From Fulvimarina pelagi HTCC2506 (GTDB lineage Bacteria; Pseudomonadota; Alphaproteobacteria; Rhizobiales; Rhizobiaceae): a stretch of 64,000 nt of DNA. The notes under the pieces were generated by a model. It was given only the letters and a program-made list of their open reading frames with translations, was not told where the DNA came from and ran no database searches. Each line of letters begins with the position of its first letter. The first letter of the stretch is position 1. The position numbers and the translations under genes were made by a program. Shown piece by piece: positions 53,067-64,000 of this stretch. The stretch lies in the NCBI RefSeq assembly GCF_000153705.1, contig NZ_DS022272.1:1867839-1931838 (forward strand). The letters are read 5' to 3'.

Positions 53067-56000
53067 GCGAGACGAAAGACAAACCGAGCGCGCTCGGCAG
53101 CTTCGCCGCGCTCGTCGTCACCCGGCCGGTGCTGACGATCGTATTGAACCTTCTCATCGTGGTCGCGGGCCTAGCGGCCTTCAACGCGGTCGAGGTACGC
53201 GAGCTTCCCAACGTCGACCGGCCGGTGGTCACCGTGGAGGTCGAATTCGAAGGCGCCTCGCCCGAAACGGTCGACCGCCAGCTCACCAGCCAGCTCGAAA
53301 GCGCGGTCTCGCGGGTTTCCGGCATCTCGTCGATTTCCTCCCAATCGGAATTCGGCGAGTCTCAGGTCACGATCGAGTTCAACGATACGGTCGATCTCAA
53401 CGTCGCCGCCAGCGACGTGCGTGACGCGGTCGGCCGCATAGCCGACAACCTGCCTGAGAACGCGGAAAACCCGGAAATCGTCAAGGCTGATGCCGATGCG
53501 CAGGCGATCATGCGCCTCGCAGTCACCGCACCAGGCATGAACATCGAGGACCTGACGACACTGGTCGACGACCGCATCGAGGATCAGCTGTCGGCGGTGG
53601 AAGGCGTTGCCGCCCTGCGGGTCTACGGCGAGCGCGAACGCCAGATCTTCGTCGACGTCCAGCCCGACCGGCTAGCGACCCGCGGCCTGACCGTCGGCGA
53701 CATCGCGACCTCCCTCGCCAACGCCAATCTCGACGTTCCTGCCGGCCAGTTGGAATCGACCTCCCAGTCGCTGATCGTCCGTGCAGACGCCAATATCTCC
53801 ACTCCCGAGGAATTCGAGGCGATCTATCTCAACGGCCTTACCCGGCTCGGCGACGTCGCGAGCGTGCGCTTCGGACCGGACGACGCGGCGACCGCGCTAC
53901 GCGTGACCGGAACGACCGGAATCGGCCTCGCGATCATCCGCCAGGCCGGCTATTCGACCCTGGAGATTTCCGATGCCGTGCGGGCTGAGGTCGACCGCCT
54001 CAACGCCTCGCTGCCCGACAGCGTTTCCATGCAAGTCACCAGCGACGACGCGATCTTCATCAACGGCGCGATCTCGGAGGTTCAGTTCACACTGATCCTC
54101 GCCGTAATGATCGTGACCGGTGTCATCTTCCTATTCCTGCTCAATATCCGAGCGACACTGATTCCGGCAGTCACCATGCCGATTGCACTGATCGGCGTTG
54201 TCGCCTTCATTTACATGGCAGGCTTCTCGATCAACATCCTCAGCCTGCTCGCCCTCGTCTTGGCAACTGGCATGGTCGTCGACGACGCGATCATCGTTCT
54301 GGAAAACATCGTGCGCCGACGCGACATGGGTCTTGCGCCACGGGCGGCGGCAGTTGTCGGCGCGCGCGAAATGTTCTTCGCTGTCGTCTCAACCACCGCG
54401 ACGCTCGCCGCGGTCTTCGTGCCGATTTCGTTTCTGCCCGGTCAGGCCGGCGGTCTCTTCCGTGAATTCGGCTACGTGCTGGCGGCGGCGGTGACGATCT
54501 CGTCCTTCATCGCGCTCACGCTCTGCCCGATGATGGCGGCGTTCCTGCTTAAGGACCTCTCGCGGCGGCGGCGGCCCAACATCTTCACGCACTCCGTCCA
54601 AGGCATCGGCGGATGGCTTGCGAGCCTTTACCGGATCAGCCTGCGGCGCGCCCTGATTTATCCGCTTGCGACCGTCGGCAGCGCCGTTCTGTTCTCGGCC
54701 GCAGCCTATCTCAGCTTCCTTCAGCTGCCACAGGAACTGACGCCGCCAGAAGACCGCGCCGTCGTCCTCCTGCGTATGTCTGCGCCCCAGGGCGCGAGCC
54801 TCGACTACACCAATGCCCAGATGCGCAAAGTGGAGTCGATCCTGACACCCTATGTCGACAGCGGCGAAGCCGACAATGTCTTCGCGATTTCCGGTTTCGG
54901 CGGCTCTAATTCAGGCTTTATGGTGCTCTCCCTCGTCGGCTGGGACGAGCGGGTGCGTGGCCAGGGCGAAATCGTCTCAGAGATCAATGGCAATCTGCGA
55001 TCGATCCCCGGCGTGCGGGCTTTCGCGATCCAGCCCAATTCGCTCGGCATTCGCGGCGGCGGCGAAGGCCTTCGCTTCGCAGTCGCCGGCCAGGAGTTCG
55101 CCGCCCTTGCCGACACCGCCGACGCTATCGTGACCGCGATGGAGGAAGATGGCCGTTTCGGCCGGGTGCGGCTCGGCTCGGAAGCCACCCAGCCGCAGCT
55201 TTCCGTCTCCATCGATCGCGAGCGCGCGTCCGATCTCGGCATCGAGATCGACGGCCTTGCGACCGCGATCCAGGCGCTGCTTGACGGGCGCCGGATCGGC
55301 CAAACCTATGTTGCCGACAAGGAAGTGCCAATCCGACTTATCGCCTCGACCGATCCGATTAACGATCCGGGCGATCTGGAAAACGTCTTCGTCAAGGCGG
55401 GTGATGGGCGAATCGTGCCGATCTCGACCATCGCCAGTATCTCGGAAGAAGCGGTCGCGCCCGAGCTCACTCGCGAGAACCGCGCCCGCGCTGTTTCGAT
55501 CTCGGCCGACCTTCCGCAAGGCATGGCAATGCAGGACGCATGGGTCGACGTACAGGCCGTCATCTCAGACTATCTTGAACCGAACCAGCGCCTTGTTCCG
55601 CTTGGCGAACTTGCAACTATCGGCGAAACGAATAGCGGTCTTGCCCTGGTGTTCGCCTTCGCCATCGTGGTTATTCTGCTCGTTCTGGCGGCGCAGTTCG
55701 AGAGTTTCATTTCTGCGTTGATCATCATCGCGACCGTGCCGCTTGGAGTTGCCTGCGCGGTCTTCGCACTCGAATTTTTCGGCACGACACTCAATCTCTA
55801 CAGCCAGATCGGGCTTGTGCTTCTCGTCGGCATCATGGCGAAGAACGGCATTCTCGTAGTCGAATTCGCCAACCAACTGCGCGAGGAAGGAAAGAGCGTG
55901 CGTGAAGCCGCCGAGCAGGCCGCAACCATCCGTCTGCGCCCCGTCATGATGACCATGATTGCAACCGTCGTCGGAGGCCTACCGCTGGTACTTTCCTCCG

Positions 56001-56197
56001 GTGCCGGCGCCGAGGCCCGCCAAGCACTTGGGGTCGTCATCGTCGGCGGCCTCGGCCTCGCAACTATCTCGACGCTTTACCTGACGCCGGTTGCCTACCT
56101 TCTCCTCGGTCGCTTCTCGGCACCCAATGCGGAGCGCGCCGCGAGGCTGGAGAACGACCTTCGCGCGGCGGAAACCCAGATGGTGCCGGGGGAGTAG
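53063..56197 (+). CDS. RND efflux permease (AcrB/HAE1 family)
   Basis: Inner-membrane proton-driven exporter of 1044 residues, normal length. It has twelve predicted helices and two large periplasmic loops. The proton-relay acidic pair in helix 4 is seen as GMVVDDAIIVLENIVRR and the partner Lys in helix 10 as GIMAKNGILVVEFANQL. The start is GTG 53063 overlapping the adaptor stop. It works as a trimer with the adaptor. Drug or metabolite specificity cannot be read from sequence, and no local regulator gene is present. Confidence 0.93.
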   Translation: MSETKDKPSALGSFAALVVTRPVLTIVLNLLIVVAGLAAFNAVEVRELPNVDRPVVTVEVEFEGASPETVDRQLTSQLESAVSRVSGISSISSQSEFGESQVTIEFNDTVDLNVAASDVRDAVGRIADNLPENAENPEIVKADADAQAIMRLAVTAPGMNIEDLTTLVDDRIEDQLSAVEGVAALRVYGERERQIFVDVQPDRLATRGLTVGDIATSLANANLDVPAGQLESTSQSLIVRADANISTPEEFEAIYLNGLTRLGDVASVRFGPDDAATALRVTGTTGIGLAIIRQAGYSTLEISDAVRAEVDRLNASLPDSVSMQVTSDDAIFINGAISEVQFTLILAVMIVTGVIFLFLLNIRATLIPAVTMPIALIGVVAFIYMAGFSINILSLLALVLATGMVVDDAIIVLENIVRRRDMGLAPRAAAVVGAREMFFAVVSTTATLAAVFVPISFLPGQAGGLFREFGYVLAAAVTISSFIALTLCPMMAAFLLKDLSRRRRPNIFTHSVQGIGGWLASLYRISLRRALIYPLATVGSAVLFSAAAYLSFLQLPQELTPPEDRAVVLLRMSAPQGASLDYTNAQMRKVESILTPYVDSGEADNVFAISGFGGSNSGFMVLSLVGWDERVRGQGEIVSEINGNLRSIPGVRAFAIQPNSLGIRGGGEGLRFAVAGQEFAALADTADAIVTAMEEDGRFGRVRLGSEATQPQLSVSIDRERASDLGIEIDGLATAIQALLDGRRIGQTYVADKEVPIRLIASTDPINDPGDLENVFVKAGDGRIVPISTIASISEEAVAPELTRENRARAVSISADLPQGMAMQDAWVDVQAVISDYLEPNQRLVPLGELATIGETNSGLALVFAFAIVVILLVLAAQFESFISALIIIATVPLGVACAVFALEFFGTTLNLYSQIGLVLLVGIMAKNGILVVEFANQLREEGKSVREAAEQAATIRLRPVMMTMIATVVGGLPLVLSSGAGAEARQALGVVIVGGLGLATISTLYLTPVAYLLLGRFSAPNAERAARLENDLRAAETQMVPGE

Positions 56198-56654
56198 GCG
56201 ACGGGATGGGTGCGGTGACTAGATGCGAGACGGCCATAAACTCCGCACTTCGTCATCCTCGGCCACCGTGCCGAGGATCCAGGCCGGACTCTCCGCTCGG
56301 CTTCCAGACTATGACCACGTCAAATCCGCGCCGCAGGGCCTGCGCTGGACTCTCGGGACGGAGCCCGAGAGTGACGGAGCATGGAATGGAAACGGGAAGT
56401 CGACGTCGATCCACCGTGAATCGCTAATGGAAGCACCAGCATATCGGTGCCGTTTCGCTCGAAAATTCTGCGCTCATCGTACGAAGTGAGAGGGCATCGA
56501 GTGGTAGCTTCTCTTCGGTGCAGAGTTCTTCGAGGAAGCGGGACGCCTCATGCTCCTCCTCGACAGGAAAGTCCACCAGAACGTCGGAAAAAGGGAAACG
56601 GCACCGGCAATAACCGCCGATGCTACTCAATTCATGTCGAACGGATGCCGCCGA
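56198..56654. other. Intergenic region between the RND operon and glgB
   Basis: About 457 bases with no supported gene. The first half carries a REP-like pair (listed). A 68-codon leftward frame at 56424-56630 shows no family features. No strong terminator with a T-run was seen for either convergent operon; the repeats may serve instead. Confidence 0.45.
56250..56380. repeat. REP-like palindromic pair
   Basis: The unit at 56250-56283 (TCGTCATCCTCGGCCACCGT, then GCCGAGGATCCAGG) is a hairpin (ATCCTCGGC with GCCGAGGAT). A related inverted unit at 56338-56380 (CTCTCGGGACGGAGCCCGAG followed by AGTGACGGA) faces it. This repeats the head-to-head layout at 20471. Confidence 0.7.
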
Positions 56655-58874
56655 TCAGTCCTCGTGGACCATCACGATCGTGCCCAGCGGGGGCAAGCTT
56701 AGTGAGATCGAATAGGGACGGCCGTGCACCGAGTGCTCTTCGGCTTCCTTGCCGCCCATATTGCCGACATTGGAGCCCCCATAAACCTCCGCATCCGTAT
56801 TGAGGCGCTCGGTCCAAGTGCCGGCCTTCGATACGCCGACGCGATAGTCGTGGCGCGGTACCGGCGTGAAGTTGCAGACGATCAGCACCGTGCGCCCAGC
56901 TCTGTCCTTGCGGGCATAGGCAAGGATGCTTTGTTCGACGTTGGCTGTGTCGACCCATTCGAAACCGGCTGGCTCGCAGTCCAGCTCGTGCAAGGCAGGG
57001 ATTTCCCGATACATTCGGTTGAGATCGCGCACGAGCGTTTGCAAACCCTTATGCCGGCTGCCCTCCTCTTCGACCAGATGCCAGTCGAGAGACTGATCGT
57101 GGTTCCATTCGCGCCACTGGCCAAATTCCTGACCCATGAAGAGCAGCTTCTTACCGGGATGGGTCCACATAAACCCGTAATAGGCGCGCAGGTTCGCAAA
57201 CTTCTGCCACTCGTCGCCCGGCATCTTCTCGATCATCGATCCCTTGCCGTAGACGACCTCATCGTGGCTGATCGGCAGGACGAAGTTTTCAGAATAGGCG
57301 TAGACCATGCCGAAGGTCATGTGGTGGTGGTGGTAGCGCCGGTTGATCGGATCTTCCTGCATGTAATGCAGGGTGTCGTGCATCCAGCCCATGTTCCACT
57401 TGAAGTGGAAACCAAGACCGCCGGCATAGGTCGGGCGCGAGACGTCCGGGAAAGCTGTCGATTCCTCGGCGTGGGTCGACGCCTTGGGAAAATACTCACC
57501 GACGCGTTCGTTGGTATCCTTCAGGAACGCCATGGCCTCCAGATTTTCGCGCCCTCCATGGATATTCGGCTCCCACTCGCCATCATTGCGCGAATAGTCG
57601 AGGTAAAGCATCGAAGCGACAGCATCGATCCGCAAACCGTCGATATGAAACTGATCCAGCCAGTAGAGGCCATTTGCGACGAGGTAGTTTTTTACCTCGG
57701 GCCGGCCGTAGTCGTAGATCAGTGTGTTCCAGTCCTTGTGAAAGCCGCGGTTCGGGTTCGGGTGCTCGTAGATCGGTCGCCCGTCGAAGAGGCCCGGTCC
57801 ATGTGAATCGGTCGGGAAGTGGCCCGGCACCCAATCGACCAGAACGCCGATGCCCTTCTGGTGCATCGTGTCGACGAGACGAGCAAATCCTTCCGGCGAG
57901 CCGTAGCGGGAAGACGGCGAGAACATGCCGATCGGCTGATAACCCCAAGAGCCGTAAAACGGATGTTCGGAGACCGGCATCAGCTCGACATGGGTGAAGC
58001 CCATCTCTTCGACATATGTCGCCAACTTCTCGGCGATCTCGTCATAGTCGAGGAAGCGATTTTCCGATCCGCGCTGCCAGGAACCAAGATGGACTTCGTA
58101 GATCGCGATCGGCTTCTCACGGTTCTGCCAGCCGGCCGAATGGGACTGGAACGCCTGGTCTTTCCATTCGTGCTGGACCAGCCCCTGCACCACAGAGGCG
58201 GTGGAGGGTGCGAGTTCCTGCCGGAAGCCGACAGGATCGGCCTTCAATGGCTGCATCGCGCCGTCTGGGCCGATCACCTCGTACTTGTAGATCTCGCCCT
58301 TACCGATATGGGGGATGAAGAGTTCCCACACCCCGCATTCGTGACGCTTACGCATGACCGAACGCCGGCCATCCCAGGAGTTAAAGTTGCCGACGACGGA
58401 AACGCGCCGGGCATTCGGTGCCCAAACCGCAAAGGCAGTGCCCTTCACGCCGCCATTGTCCATCGGATGGGCGCCGAGCTTCTCGTACATCCTGTAGTGA
58501 TTGCCTTCGGCGAGGAGATAGACGTCCTGTTCACCGAGGATCGGCCCGAAGCGGTAAGGATCTTCCTCTTCCCACGCTTCATCCTTGTGGGTGTAGCGCA
58601 TGTGGTAGGGCGTCTGGGCGGTCAATCCCGGCACGAAACCCGAATAGAACTCCTCAGGCCCAAACTGTTCCAGCTGCCCGAGTTCCCTACCGGCAGCGTC
58701 GACCACGGTGGCGCTATGCGCCCCCGGCCGATAGACACGGACGATCGAGCCACCTTCGACCTCGAACCGGCCGAGGATGGCAAATGGGTCGCCGTGAACG
58801 CCGCGCCCGATTTCCCAGGCTTGGCTTTCATCGGGCCGATGGTCGATCCCGGGAGCGTTTGTGGTCGAGCTCAT
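56655..58874 (-). CDS. glgB: 1,4-alpha-glucan branching enzyme
   Basis: GH13 enzyme of 739 residues that adds alpha-1,6 branches to glycogen-like glucan. The N-terminal CBM48 module ([22 protein letters not shown]) precedes the barrel. Catalytic residues lie in [13 protein letters not shown] (Asp) and [12 protein letters not shown] (Glu), with [14 protein letters not shown] closing the site. The ATG at 58874 overlaps the stop of the treS fusion gene (ATGA), so it is translationally coupled as the third gene of the glgE-treS-glgB set. Confidence 0.95.
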   Translation of the reverse strand: MSSTTNAPGIDHRPDESQAWEIGRGVHGDPFAILGRFEVEGGSIVRVYRPGAHSATVVDAAGRELGQLEQFGPEEFYSGFVPGLTAQTPYHMRYTHKDEAWEEEDPYRFGPILGEQDVYLLAEGNHYRMYEKLGAHPMDNGGVKGTAFAVWAPNARRVSVVGNFNSWDGRRSVMRKRHECGVWELFIPHIGKGEIYKYEVIGPDGAMQPLKADPVGFRQELAPSTASVVQGLVQHEWKDQAFQSHSAGWQNREKPIAIYEVHLGSWQRGSENRFLDYDEIAEKLATYVEEMGFTHVELMPVSEHPFYGSWGYQPIGMFSPSSRYGSPEGFARLVDTMHQKGIGVLVDWVPGHFPTDSHGPGLFDGRPIYEHPNPNRGFHKDWNTLIYDYGRPEVKNYLVANGLYWLDQFHIDGLRIDAVASMLYLDYSRNDGEWEPNIHGGRENLEAMAFLKDTNERVGEYFPKASTHAEESTAFPDVSRPTYAGGLGFHFKWNMGWMHDTLHYMQEDPINRRYHHHHMTFGMVYAYSENFVLPISHDEVVYGKGSMIEKMPGDEWQKFANLRAYYGFMWTHPGKKLLFMGQEFGQWREWNHDQSLDWHLVEEEGSRHKGLQTLVRDLNRMYREIPALHELDCEPAGFEWVDTANVEQSILAYARKDRAGRTVLIVCNFTPVPRHDYRVGVSKAGTWTERLNTDAEVYGGSNVGNMGGKEAEEHSVHGRPYSISLSLPPLGTIVMVHED

Positions 58875-61800
58875 TTCAAAACCTGTCTTTTCTCGAGAAG
58901 CGCGATGATGCCGCGGAGCGGAATCGACAGCCATGCCGGACGCATGGCGGCCTCATAGCGCAGTTCGTAGAATGCCTTTTGGAGGACGAAGAGGTCGAGC
59001 AGCTGCCCCATCGCATCGTCGTCAAGCGAAATGCCGGAAGCTGTGCTCCAATGCTGGAGGAAATCCTCGGTGACCTCGTCACGCCACGCCAGCGACATCT
59101 CGCGCAGGCGTTCCGCCGTCTGTTCGTCCACCGGGCCGGCGCGGTCTCGTGCGGCGAAGGCGGCGTAGTCGAACGAACGAATCATACCGGCGACGTCGCG
59201 CAGCGGCGAAAACTTCTCGCGCCGCTCGTCCAGCGTACGGCCCGGCTCGCCTTCGAAATCGAGGATGACGACGTCGTTCTTCGCGACCAGCACCTGGCCG
59301 AGATGATAGTCGCCATGGATGCGGATCTTGTGGGCACGCACTTTCAGCCCGCCGAACCGATCGAACCAGGTGAGGATGTCCTTCTCTGCCGAGACCAGAC
59401 GATCGACCGCCTCGATCTCGTCGGACGGCAGATGCGGCTTTGCCTCTCGCAGGATGTCGAGCGCTTCCTTCGCCTCAGCCTTGGCTTCACCGACGAGCTT
59501 CATGTAGCGCTCGTCATCGAAGGGTTCCGGGTCGAAAGCTTCGTCACCCGTTACTGTTGAAAGGGCGGCATGCATCTCACCGGTCCGCCGACCGAGCACT
59601 TCGCCCGGATCGATCTGGATCATAAGTTGCTGCTCGGCTGCCGCTTCTTCGCCCTGAACGCCAGTGCCCTCGCCCTGATGGATGTAGGCGTGGTCGCGCA
59701 GATAACGGGATAGCGCATCGACGATCACCGTCCAGGCATCGCCCTGGTTCTGTATCTGCTCGAAAAGAGCGGCAATCGCGGTTCGGGTACCATCCTCACG
59801 GACGAGTTCGATCGAACCGTAAAGAGCGGGTGCAGCATCGAAATCCGTCTTCTCTGTGAGGAAGCGGGTGACCTCCAGTTCCGGCTGGATACCGTCGCGC
59901 AGCCGGCGGTAATATTTGAGGATCGCCTGAGCACCGATCATGACCGAGGTGTTCGACTGCTCGCCGGTAAGAACCCGGATCGCATCCGTATCGACGAGAA
60001 GCGATTGAGAAAGCCCCTCCTTCTCGGTCTTGGAGGCCTCGACAACGAGCTCGCCGCCGACGAGATCGATATTGGTGTCGGCCGCGATCAGCGAAACGAC
60101 GATCTTGGCGAATTCTCCGCTGCGCGTGCCGTCGACCAGCGCCCCGATCTTCGGGCCCTGCCGGACCTTCGCCACCGTATAGGGCAAATTCGGTTCCTGG
60201 GTGCTTAGATTGTGCTCGCCCCAATTGACGGAGAGCGGCATGAGGTAACGCTGCTCGCCATCTTTCGCGGGCACGACCACCTCGGTGAAGAGGTGGCGCT
60301 TCGCATCGGGCGTCGGCGGGCCGAGAACCTTCATGTCGACGCGTCGCGGATGCTCCGACTTCGCTGCGAACCAGCGCTGATTGCCGACGAATTCGGGCAG
60401 TACAGTCTTCAGTTCGGTGAGATTGCGGCCACCGATCGTCGACTGGAGATCGCCGGGCGCAACCAGCGTCGAGAAGGCCGGTAGAGGCGTCGGAGCGTCG
60501 ATCCGATTGGTGGACGGCGCTGCAGAGAGGTCGAACCAGAAGAAGCCATAGGCCGGCAGCGTGAGCATGTAGGGGAGCTCACCGATTTGCGGGAAGGCCG
60601 AAAGACCGAGCATCTCGACCGGGGTCGAGCCCGCGTGCCTGGACAGATCCAGTTCGACGGCCTGCGCCGACGAGGACAGATTGGCGACGATCAGCACCTT
60701 CTCGTCGCCGAACTCGCGCAGGTAAGCGAGGATCTTGCGGTTCGACGGCAAGAGAAAATCGATCGTGCCGCGCCCGAACGCCTCCTTCGTGCGACGCACC
60801 TGGATCAGCCGGCGCACCCAGTTGAGCTGCGAAGCCGGATTCTTCGACTGCGCCTCGACGTTGAGCGCCTGATAGCCGTAGATCGCGTCCTGAATGACCG
60901 GCAGATAAAGCCGCTGCGGATCGGCGCGGGAAAAGCCCCCGTTACGGTCGGCGGACCACTGCATCGGAGTACGAACACCGTCGCGATCGCCGAGATAATA
61001 GTTGTCGCCCATGCCGATCTCGTCGCCGTAATAGACGACAGGCGTTCCGGGCATCGACATCAAAAGCGCGTTGAGAAGCTCAACCTTGCGTCGGTCGTTG
61101 CCCATGAGAGGCGCAAGCCGGCGTCGGATCCCGAGATTGATACGAGCGCGGGAGTCGGCGGCATAGGTCGACCAGAGATAGTCGCGTTCCTCCTCGGTGA
61201 CCATTTCGAGCGTCAGCTCGTCATGGTTCCGAAGGAAGATCGCCCACTGGCAGTTCTCCGGAATCTCCGGCGTCTGCCGCATGATATCGGTGATCGGGTG
61301 CCGATCTTCCTGAGCGACCGCCATGTACATGCGCGGCATCAGCGGAAAGTGAAACGCCATATGGCATTCGTCGCCCTCGCCAAAATAGGGACGCGTGTCC
61401 TCCGGCCACTGGTTCGCCTCGGCGAGAAGCATGCGATCGGGATAGTGCTCGTCGAGATCGGCGCGGATCGCCTTCAGCACGTCATGAGTTTCGGGCAGAT
61501 TCTCGTTGTTCGTCCCCTCCCGCTCGACGAGGTAGGGGATCGCGTCGAGCCGCAGGCCGTCGACGCCTTTGTCGAGCCAGAAGTGCATTACCGAGAGCAC
61601 CTCTTCCATCACCTTCGGATTGTCGAAGTTGAGGTCGGGCTGGTGCGAGAAGAAGCGGTGCCAGAAATATTGCTGGGCGACCGGGTCCCAGGTCCAGTTC
61701 GACGTTTCGGTGTCGGTGAATATGATGCGGGTGAGATCGTAGCCCTTATCGTCGTCCGCCCAGACGTAGAAGTCGCGTTCGGGTGAGCCCTTCGGCGCAT

Positions 61801-62200
61801 GCCGGGCTGCCTGGAACCAGGGATGCTGGTCCGATGTATGATTAATCACCAGCTCGGTGATCACCTTCATGCCGCGCTTGTGTGCTTCCTCGATCAGCCG
61901 CTCGACATCCTCGATAGTGCCGTAGGATGGATTGACCGATCGATAGTCGGAGATGTCGTAACCGTCGTCGCGCAGAGGAGAGGGATAGAACGGCAGCAGC
62001 CAGATCGCCGTAACCCCCAGTTCCTGGATGTAGTCGAGCTTCGAAAGAAGGCCGGGAAAATCGCCGACACCGTCGCCGTTCGTGTCGGCGAACGTCTTGA
62101 CGTGCAGTTGGTAGATGATCGCATCCTTGTACCAGTCCGGGGCGTCTGGATCGATTCCGCCCGAAGGGTCGAGCGCTGCGGCGGTGACGATTTCATTCAT
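58871..62200 (-). CDS. treS: Trehalose synthase-maltokinase fusion (TreS-Mak/Pep2)
   Basis: Fusion protein of 1109 residues. The N-terminal 550 residues are GH13 trehalose synthase, converting trehalose to maltose: [11 protein letters not shown] (catalytic Asp), [11 protein letters not shown] (Glu) and [11 protein letters not shown] (Asp). The C-terminal part is maltokinase, which phosphorylates maltose with [15 protein letters not shown] and [11 protein letters not shown] are its kinase-like motifs. The product, maltose 1-phosphate, is the GlgE substrate. The ATG at 62200 was chosen because the TreS domain starts soon after ([16 protein letters not shown]); the frame is open to 62356. Confidence 0.95.
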   Translation of the reverse strand: MNEIVTAAALDPSGGIDPDAPDWYKDAIIYQLHVKTFADTNGDGVGDFPGLLSKLDYIQELGVTAIWLLPFYPSPLRDDGYDISDYRSVNPSYGTIEDVERLIEEAHKRGMKVITELVINHTSDQHPWFQAARHAPKGSPERDFYVWADDDKGYDLTRIIFTDTETSNWTWDPVAQQYFWHRFFSHQPDLNFDNPKVMEEVLSVMHFWLDKGVDGLRLDAIPYLVEREGTNNENLPETHDVLKAIRADLDEHYPDRMLLAEANQWPEDTRPYFGEGDECHMAFHFPLMPRMYMAVAQEDRHPITDIMRQTPEIPENCQWAIFLRNHDELTLEMVTEEERDYLWSTYAADSRARINLGIRRRLAPLMGNDRRKVELLNALLMSMPGTPVVYYGDEIGMGDNYYLGDRDGVRTPMQWSADRNGGFSRADPQRLYLPVIQDAIYGYQALNVEAQSKNPASQLNWVRRLIQVRRTKEAFGRGTIDFLLPSNRKILAYLREFGDEKVLIVANLSSSAQAVELDLSRHAGSTPVEMLGLSAFPQIGELPYMLTLPAYGFFWFDLSAAPSTNRIDAPTPLPAFSTLVAPGDLQSTIGGRNLTELKTVLPEFVGNQRWFAAKSEHPRRVDMKVLGPPTPDAKRHLFTEVVVPAKDGEQRYLMPLSVNWGEHNLSTQEPNLPYTVAKVRQGPKIGALVDGTRSGEFAKIVVSLIAADTNIDLVGGELVVEASKTEKEGLSQSLLVDTDAIRVLTGEQSNTSVMIGAQAILKYYRRLRDGIQPELEVTRFLTEKTDFDAAPALYGSIELVREDGTRTAIAALFEQIQNQGDAWTVIVDALSRYLRDHAYIHQGEGTGVQGEEAAAEQQLMIQIDPGEVLGRRTGEMHAALSTVTGDEAFDPEPFDDERYMKLVGEAKAEAKEALDILREAKPHLPSDEIEAVDRLVSAEKDILTWFDRFGGLKVRAHKIRIHGDYHLGQVLVAKNDVVILDFEGEPGRTLDERREKFSPLRDVAGMIRSFDYAAFAARDRAGPVDEQTAERLREMSLAWRDEVTEDFLQHWSTASGISLDDDAMGQLLDLFVLQKAFYELRYEAAMRPAWLSIPLRGIIALLEKRQVLK

Positions 62201-62277
62201 CGAGCAAGAGGTCTTTCGAGCGTTCTTGAGGATCGTTGCGCGAAGGGTCGGATACCGGACGGACCGGCGTCGAGGCG

Positions 62278-64000
62278 TCAGGCCGAACTCAGCTTGAAGA
62301 CGGCGTAAGGGCATTCGGATGGGTCCAGCCACCAGTGCTGAACCTTGCCGTGCCAAGCGACAACCTGCCCGCTGGCCAAATTCTCCGCCTGGATCAGACC
62401 GTCGTCGCCCATGCCGAACTCCCAGAGCGGAACCTCGAAATGGCCACCCTGTGGGTGGTGCGGGTCGAGGTTGACCATAATGAGGAGATAGGACGAGCGG
62501 TCTGCTGTGCGCTTGCCGTAATAGAGCACCTGATCGTTCCAGAAATTGAAGAACGCGAGTGACCGAAAGTCCTGCATCGCGGGCTCGTTGTTCCGAAGCC
62601 GGTTGAAGAAGGCGATGTCGTCGCGGATGTTCCCTTCAGCCTTCCAGTCAAAGGCACGGATCTCGTACTTTTCGGAATTGAGATATTCCTCCTTGCCCGG
62701 TACGGGCAGGAATTCGCAAAGCTCGAAACCCGAGTAGACGCCGTAGTTGCCGCCGAGCGACGCGGCGAGCGCCAGCCGCGTGCGAAACCCCGGCCGACCG
62801 GACGTCTGGAGATAGATCGGGTTGATGTCCGGCGTGTTCACGAAGAAGTTCGGCCGCATGTATTCGGCGCATTCCTCGGTGGTAAGCTCCGTCAGATATT
62901 CCTGCAGCTCCCACTTCTTGTTCCGCCAGGTGAAGTAGGAATAGGACTGGTTGTAGCCCACCTTCGCGAGGCGCTTCATCACCTTCGGCCGCGTGAAGGC
63001 TTCGGCGAGAAAGATCACGCCCGGATCGACCTTACGGATTTCCGCAATGACCCATTCCCAGAACGGGAACGCTTTCGTGTGTGGGTTATCGACCCGGAAG
63101 ATGCGCACGCCCTTTTCCAGCCAGAACAGGAAACTGTCGCGCAGCTCGTACCAGAGCGTTGGGAGAGCCCCGCGATAGAAGTGTACGTTGACGATGTCCT
63201 CGTATTTCTTCGGCGGGTTCTCGGCGAACTTGATCGTCCCGTCAGGCCTCCAGTCGAACCATTCTGGATGCTCCTTGATCCACGGATGATCTGGCGAGCA
63301 CTGGATGGCGTAGTCGATAGCAATCTCAAGGCCATGCTCCTTCGCCTTCGCAATCAGGCGTGCAAGGTCCTCGAAACTACCGAGTTCGGGATGGAGCGCA
63401 TTGTGCCCGCCCTCGGGCGAGCCAATCGCATAAGGGCTGCCCGGATCGCCTTCGTCAGGCGTCAGAGTATTGTTCTTGCCCTTCCGGTTCGTCTTGCCGA
63501 TCGGGTGGATCGGCGGGAAATAAAGGACGTCGAAACCCATTTCCTGGATGTCCGGCAAGCGCTTCTCGACATCGGCGAAGGTGCCGTGCCGCCCCGGATC
63601 GCCGGATTGGGATCGTGGGAAGAGTTCGTACCAAGCGGAGAAGGCGGCCACCGTCCGGTCGACCCAGACCGGAATATCGCCGGGAAAGCGCGAAAGGTTC
63701 GTCCTGTTGCCAGCCCGTTCAAGGAGCGCGATCGTTTCTGCGTTCATCATCAGCGAATATTGAGCTGTGGAATCGCCGTGCCCCGCCGCCTTTTCTAGCC
63801 GCTCGTGCAGTGTGACGAGCGCTTTCTGGTCCGCCTTGCTCCCGCGACCGGAGTTTTGTGCCGCTTTGACGAGCTCGCGCGCTTCAGTGAGTTCGAGATC
63901 AGTCAGCTTGCCGGCATCAAGCTTCTTCTTCGCCTCGTCCCGCCACGTCGCGTAAAGATCGCGCCAAGCGATGATCGAATAGCGATATGGGCCGGGCTGC
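62278..64000 (-). CDS. glgE: Maltose 1-phosphate maltosyltransferase (5' end outside window)
   Basis: The C-terminal 573 residues of GlgE, a GH13 enzyme that transfers maltosyl units from maltose 1-phosphate to alpha-glucan. The frame is open to the right edge; the family is about 650-700 residues, so roughly 80-120 are missing. The catalytic Asp is in GVRIFRVDNPHTKAFPFWEW and the Glu in IFLAEAFTRP. LYFPPIHPIGKTNRKG is a GlgE-typical stretch. The frame has an internal ATG at 63750, but homology continues upstream through a charged helical region, so that is not the start. The treS gene begins 77 bases downstream. Confidence 0.95.
   Translation of the reverse strand, partial: QPGPYRYSIIAWRDLYATWRDEAKKKLDAGKLTDLELTEARELVKAAQNSGRGSKADQKALVTLHERLEKAAGHGDSTAQYSLMMNAETIALLERAGNRTNLSRFPGDIPVWVDRTVAAFSAWYELFPRSQSGDPGRHGTFADVEKRLPDIQEMGFDVLYFPPIHPIGKTNRKGKNNTLTPDEGDPGSPYAIGSPEGGHNALHPELGSFEDLARLIAKAKEHGLEIAIDYAIQCSPDHPWIKEHPEWFDWRPDGTIKFAENPPKKYEDIVNVHFYRGALPTLWYELRDSFLFWLEKGVRIFRVDNPHTKAFPFWEWVIAEIRKVDPGVIFLAEAFTRPKVMKRLAKVGYNQSYSYFTWRNKKWELQEYLTELTTEECAEYMRPNFFVNTPDINPIYLQTSGRPGFRTRLALAASLGGNYGVYSGFELCEFLPVPGKEEYLNSEKYEIRAFDWKAEGNIRDDIAFFNRLRNNEPAMQDFRSLAFFNFWNDQVLYYGKRTADRSSYLLIMVNLDPHHPQGGHFEVPLWEFGMGDDGLIQAENLASGQVVAWHGKVQHWWLDPSECPYAVFKLSSA

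Noticed and set aside
56424-56630. 68-codon leftward frame downstream of glgB
   Set aside because: It has no recognised features or ribosome site and lies in a repeat-bearing gap. It cannot be excluded but is not supported.

Overview
The window is a G+C-rich alphaproteobacterial chromosome segment. Gene content points to Hyphomicrobiales (Rhizobiales), possibly an Aurantimonadaceae-like member: fdsGBA formate dehydrogenase, an iron-sulfur (6-4) photolyase of the PhrB type, a RibBA with a decayed cyclohydrolase half, opgG/opgH/opgC, and the GlgE pathway. The lineage is inference from gene families only. Most genes are housekeeping or metabolic and closely packed, often with 4-base ATGA/GTGA overlaps.

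Layout. 1-5575: fdsG-fdsB-fdsA (minus; fdsA runs off the left edge) for NAD-dependent formate oxidation, preceded by a LysR regulator. 5670-9042: cupin, class III aminotransferase, aspartate aminotransferase. 9623-15594: small hypothetical, MscS channel, periplasmic Cu/Zn SOD, DUF1499 protein, a hydrolase with the full fluoroacetate dehalogenase residue set, and an SDR-phrB pair. 15962-20205: GNAT and PIG-L enzymes, then a Tat-exported PhoX phosphatase. 20206-25280: accessory region with REP-like palindromes, a GIY-YIG protein, and an MmeI-like restriction-modification gene broken in two. Its target-recognition part has been replaced by an A+T-rich orphan gene. 25368-28230: pnp and rpsO. 28686-32602: an orphan three-gene operon (Ser/Thr kinase, compact UvrD-like helicase, unknown protein). 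This is the best candidate here for an undescribed, perhaps defensive, system. 33471-40726: conserved unknown, O-antigen ligase-like protein, L,D-transpeptidase, GGDEF-EAL protein, UdgX, nucleoside deaminase, small lipoprotein. 40899-44167: pabB-pabA-pabC facing a dihydrofolate reductase (folate block). 44292-50146: MarR regulator followed by the osmoregulated periplasmic glucan genes. 50200-50276: a tRNA with CAU anticodon. 50310-56197: ribBX-type gene and an RND efflux pair. 56655-64000: glgE (cut by the right edge), a treS-maltokinase fusion and glgB, which together convert trehalose to alpha-glucan.

How it fits together. The core theme is carbon and stress metabolism: formate oxidation, trehalose/glycogen interconversion, osmotic response (MscS, periplasmic glucans), oxidative and UV damage repair (SodC, PhrB, UdgX). 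Two accessory insertions flank pnp-rpsO, and truB, which usually precedes rpsO in this order, is not there. No rRNA, CRISPR array, integrase or intact transposase was found.
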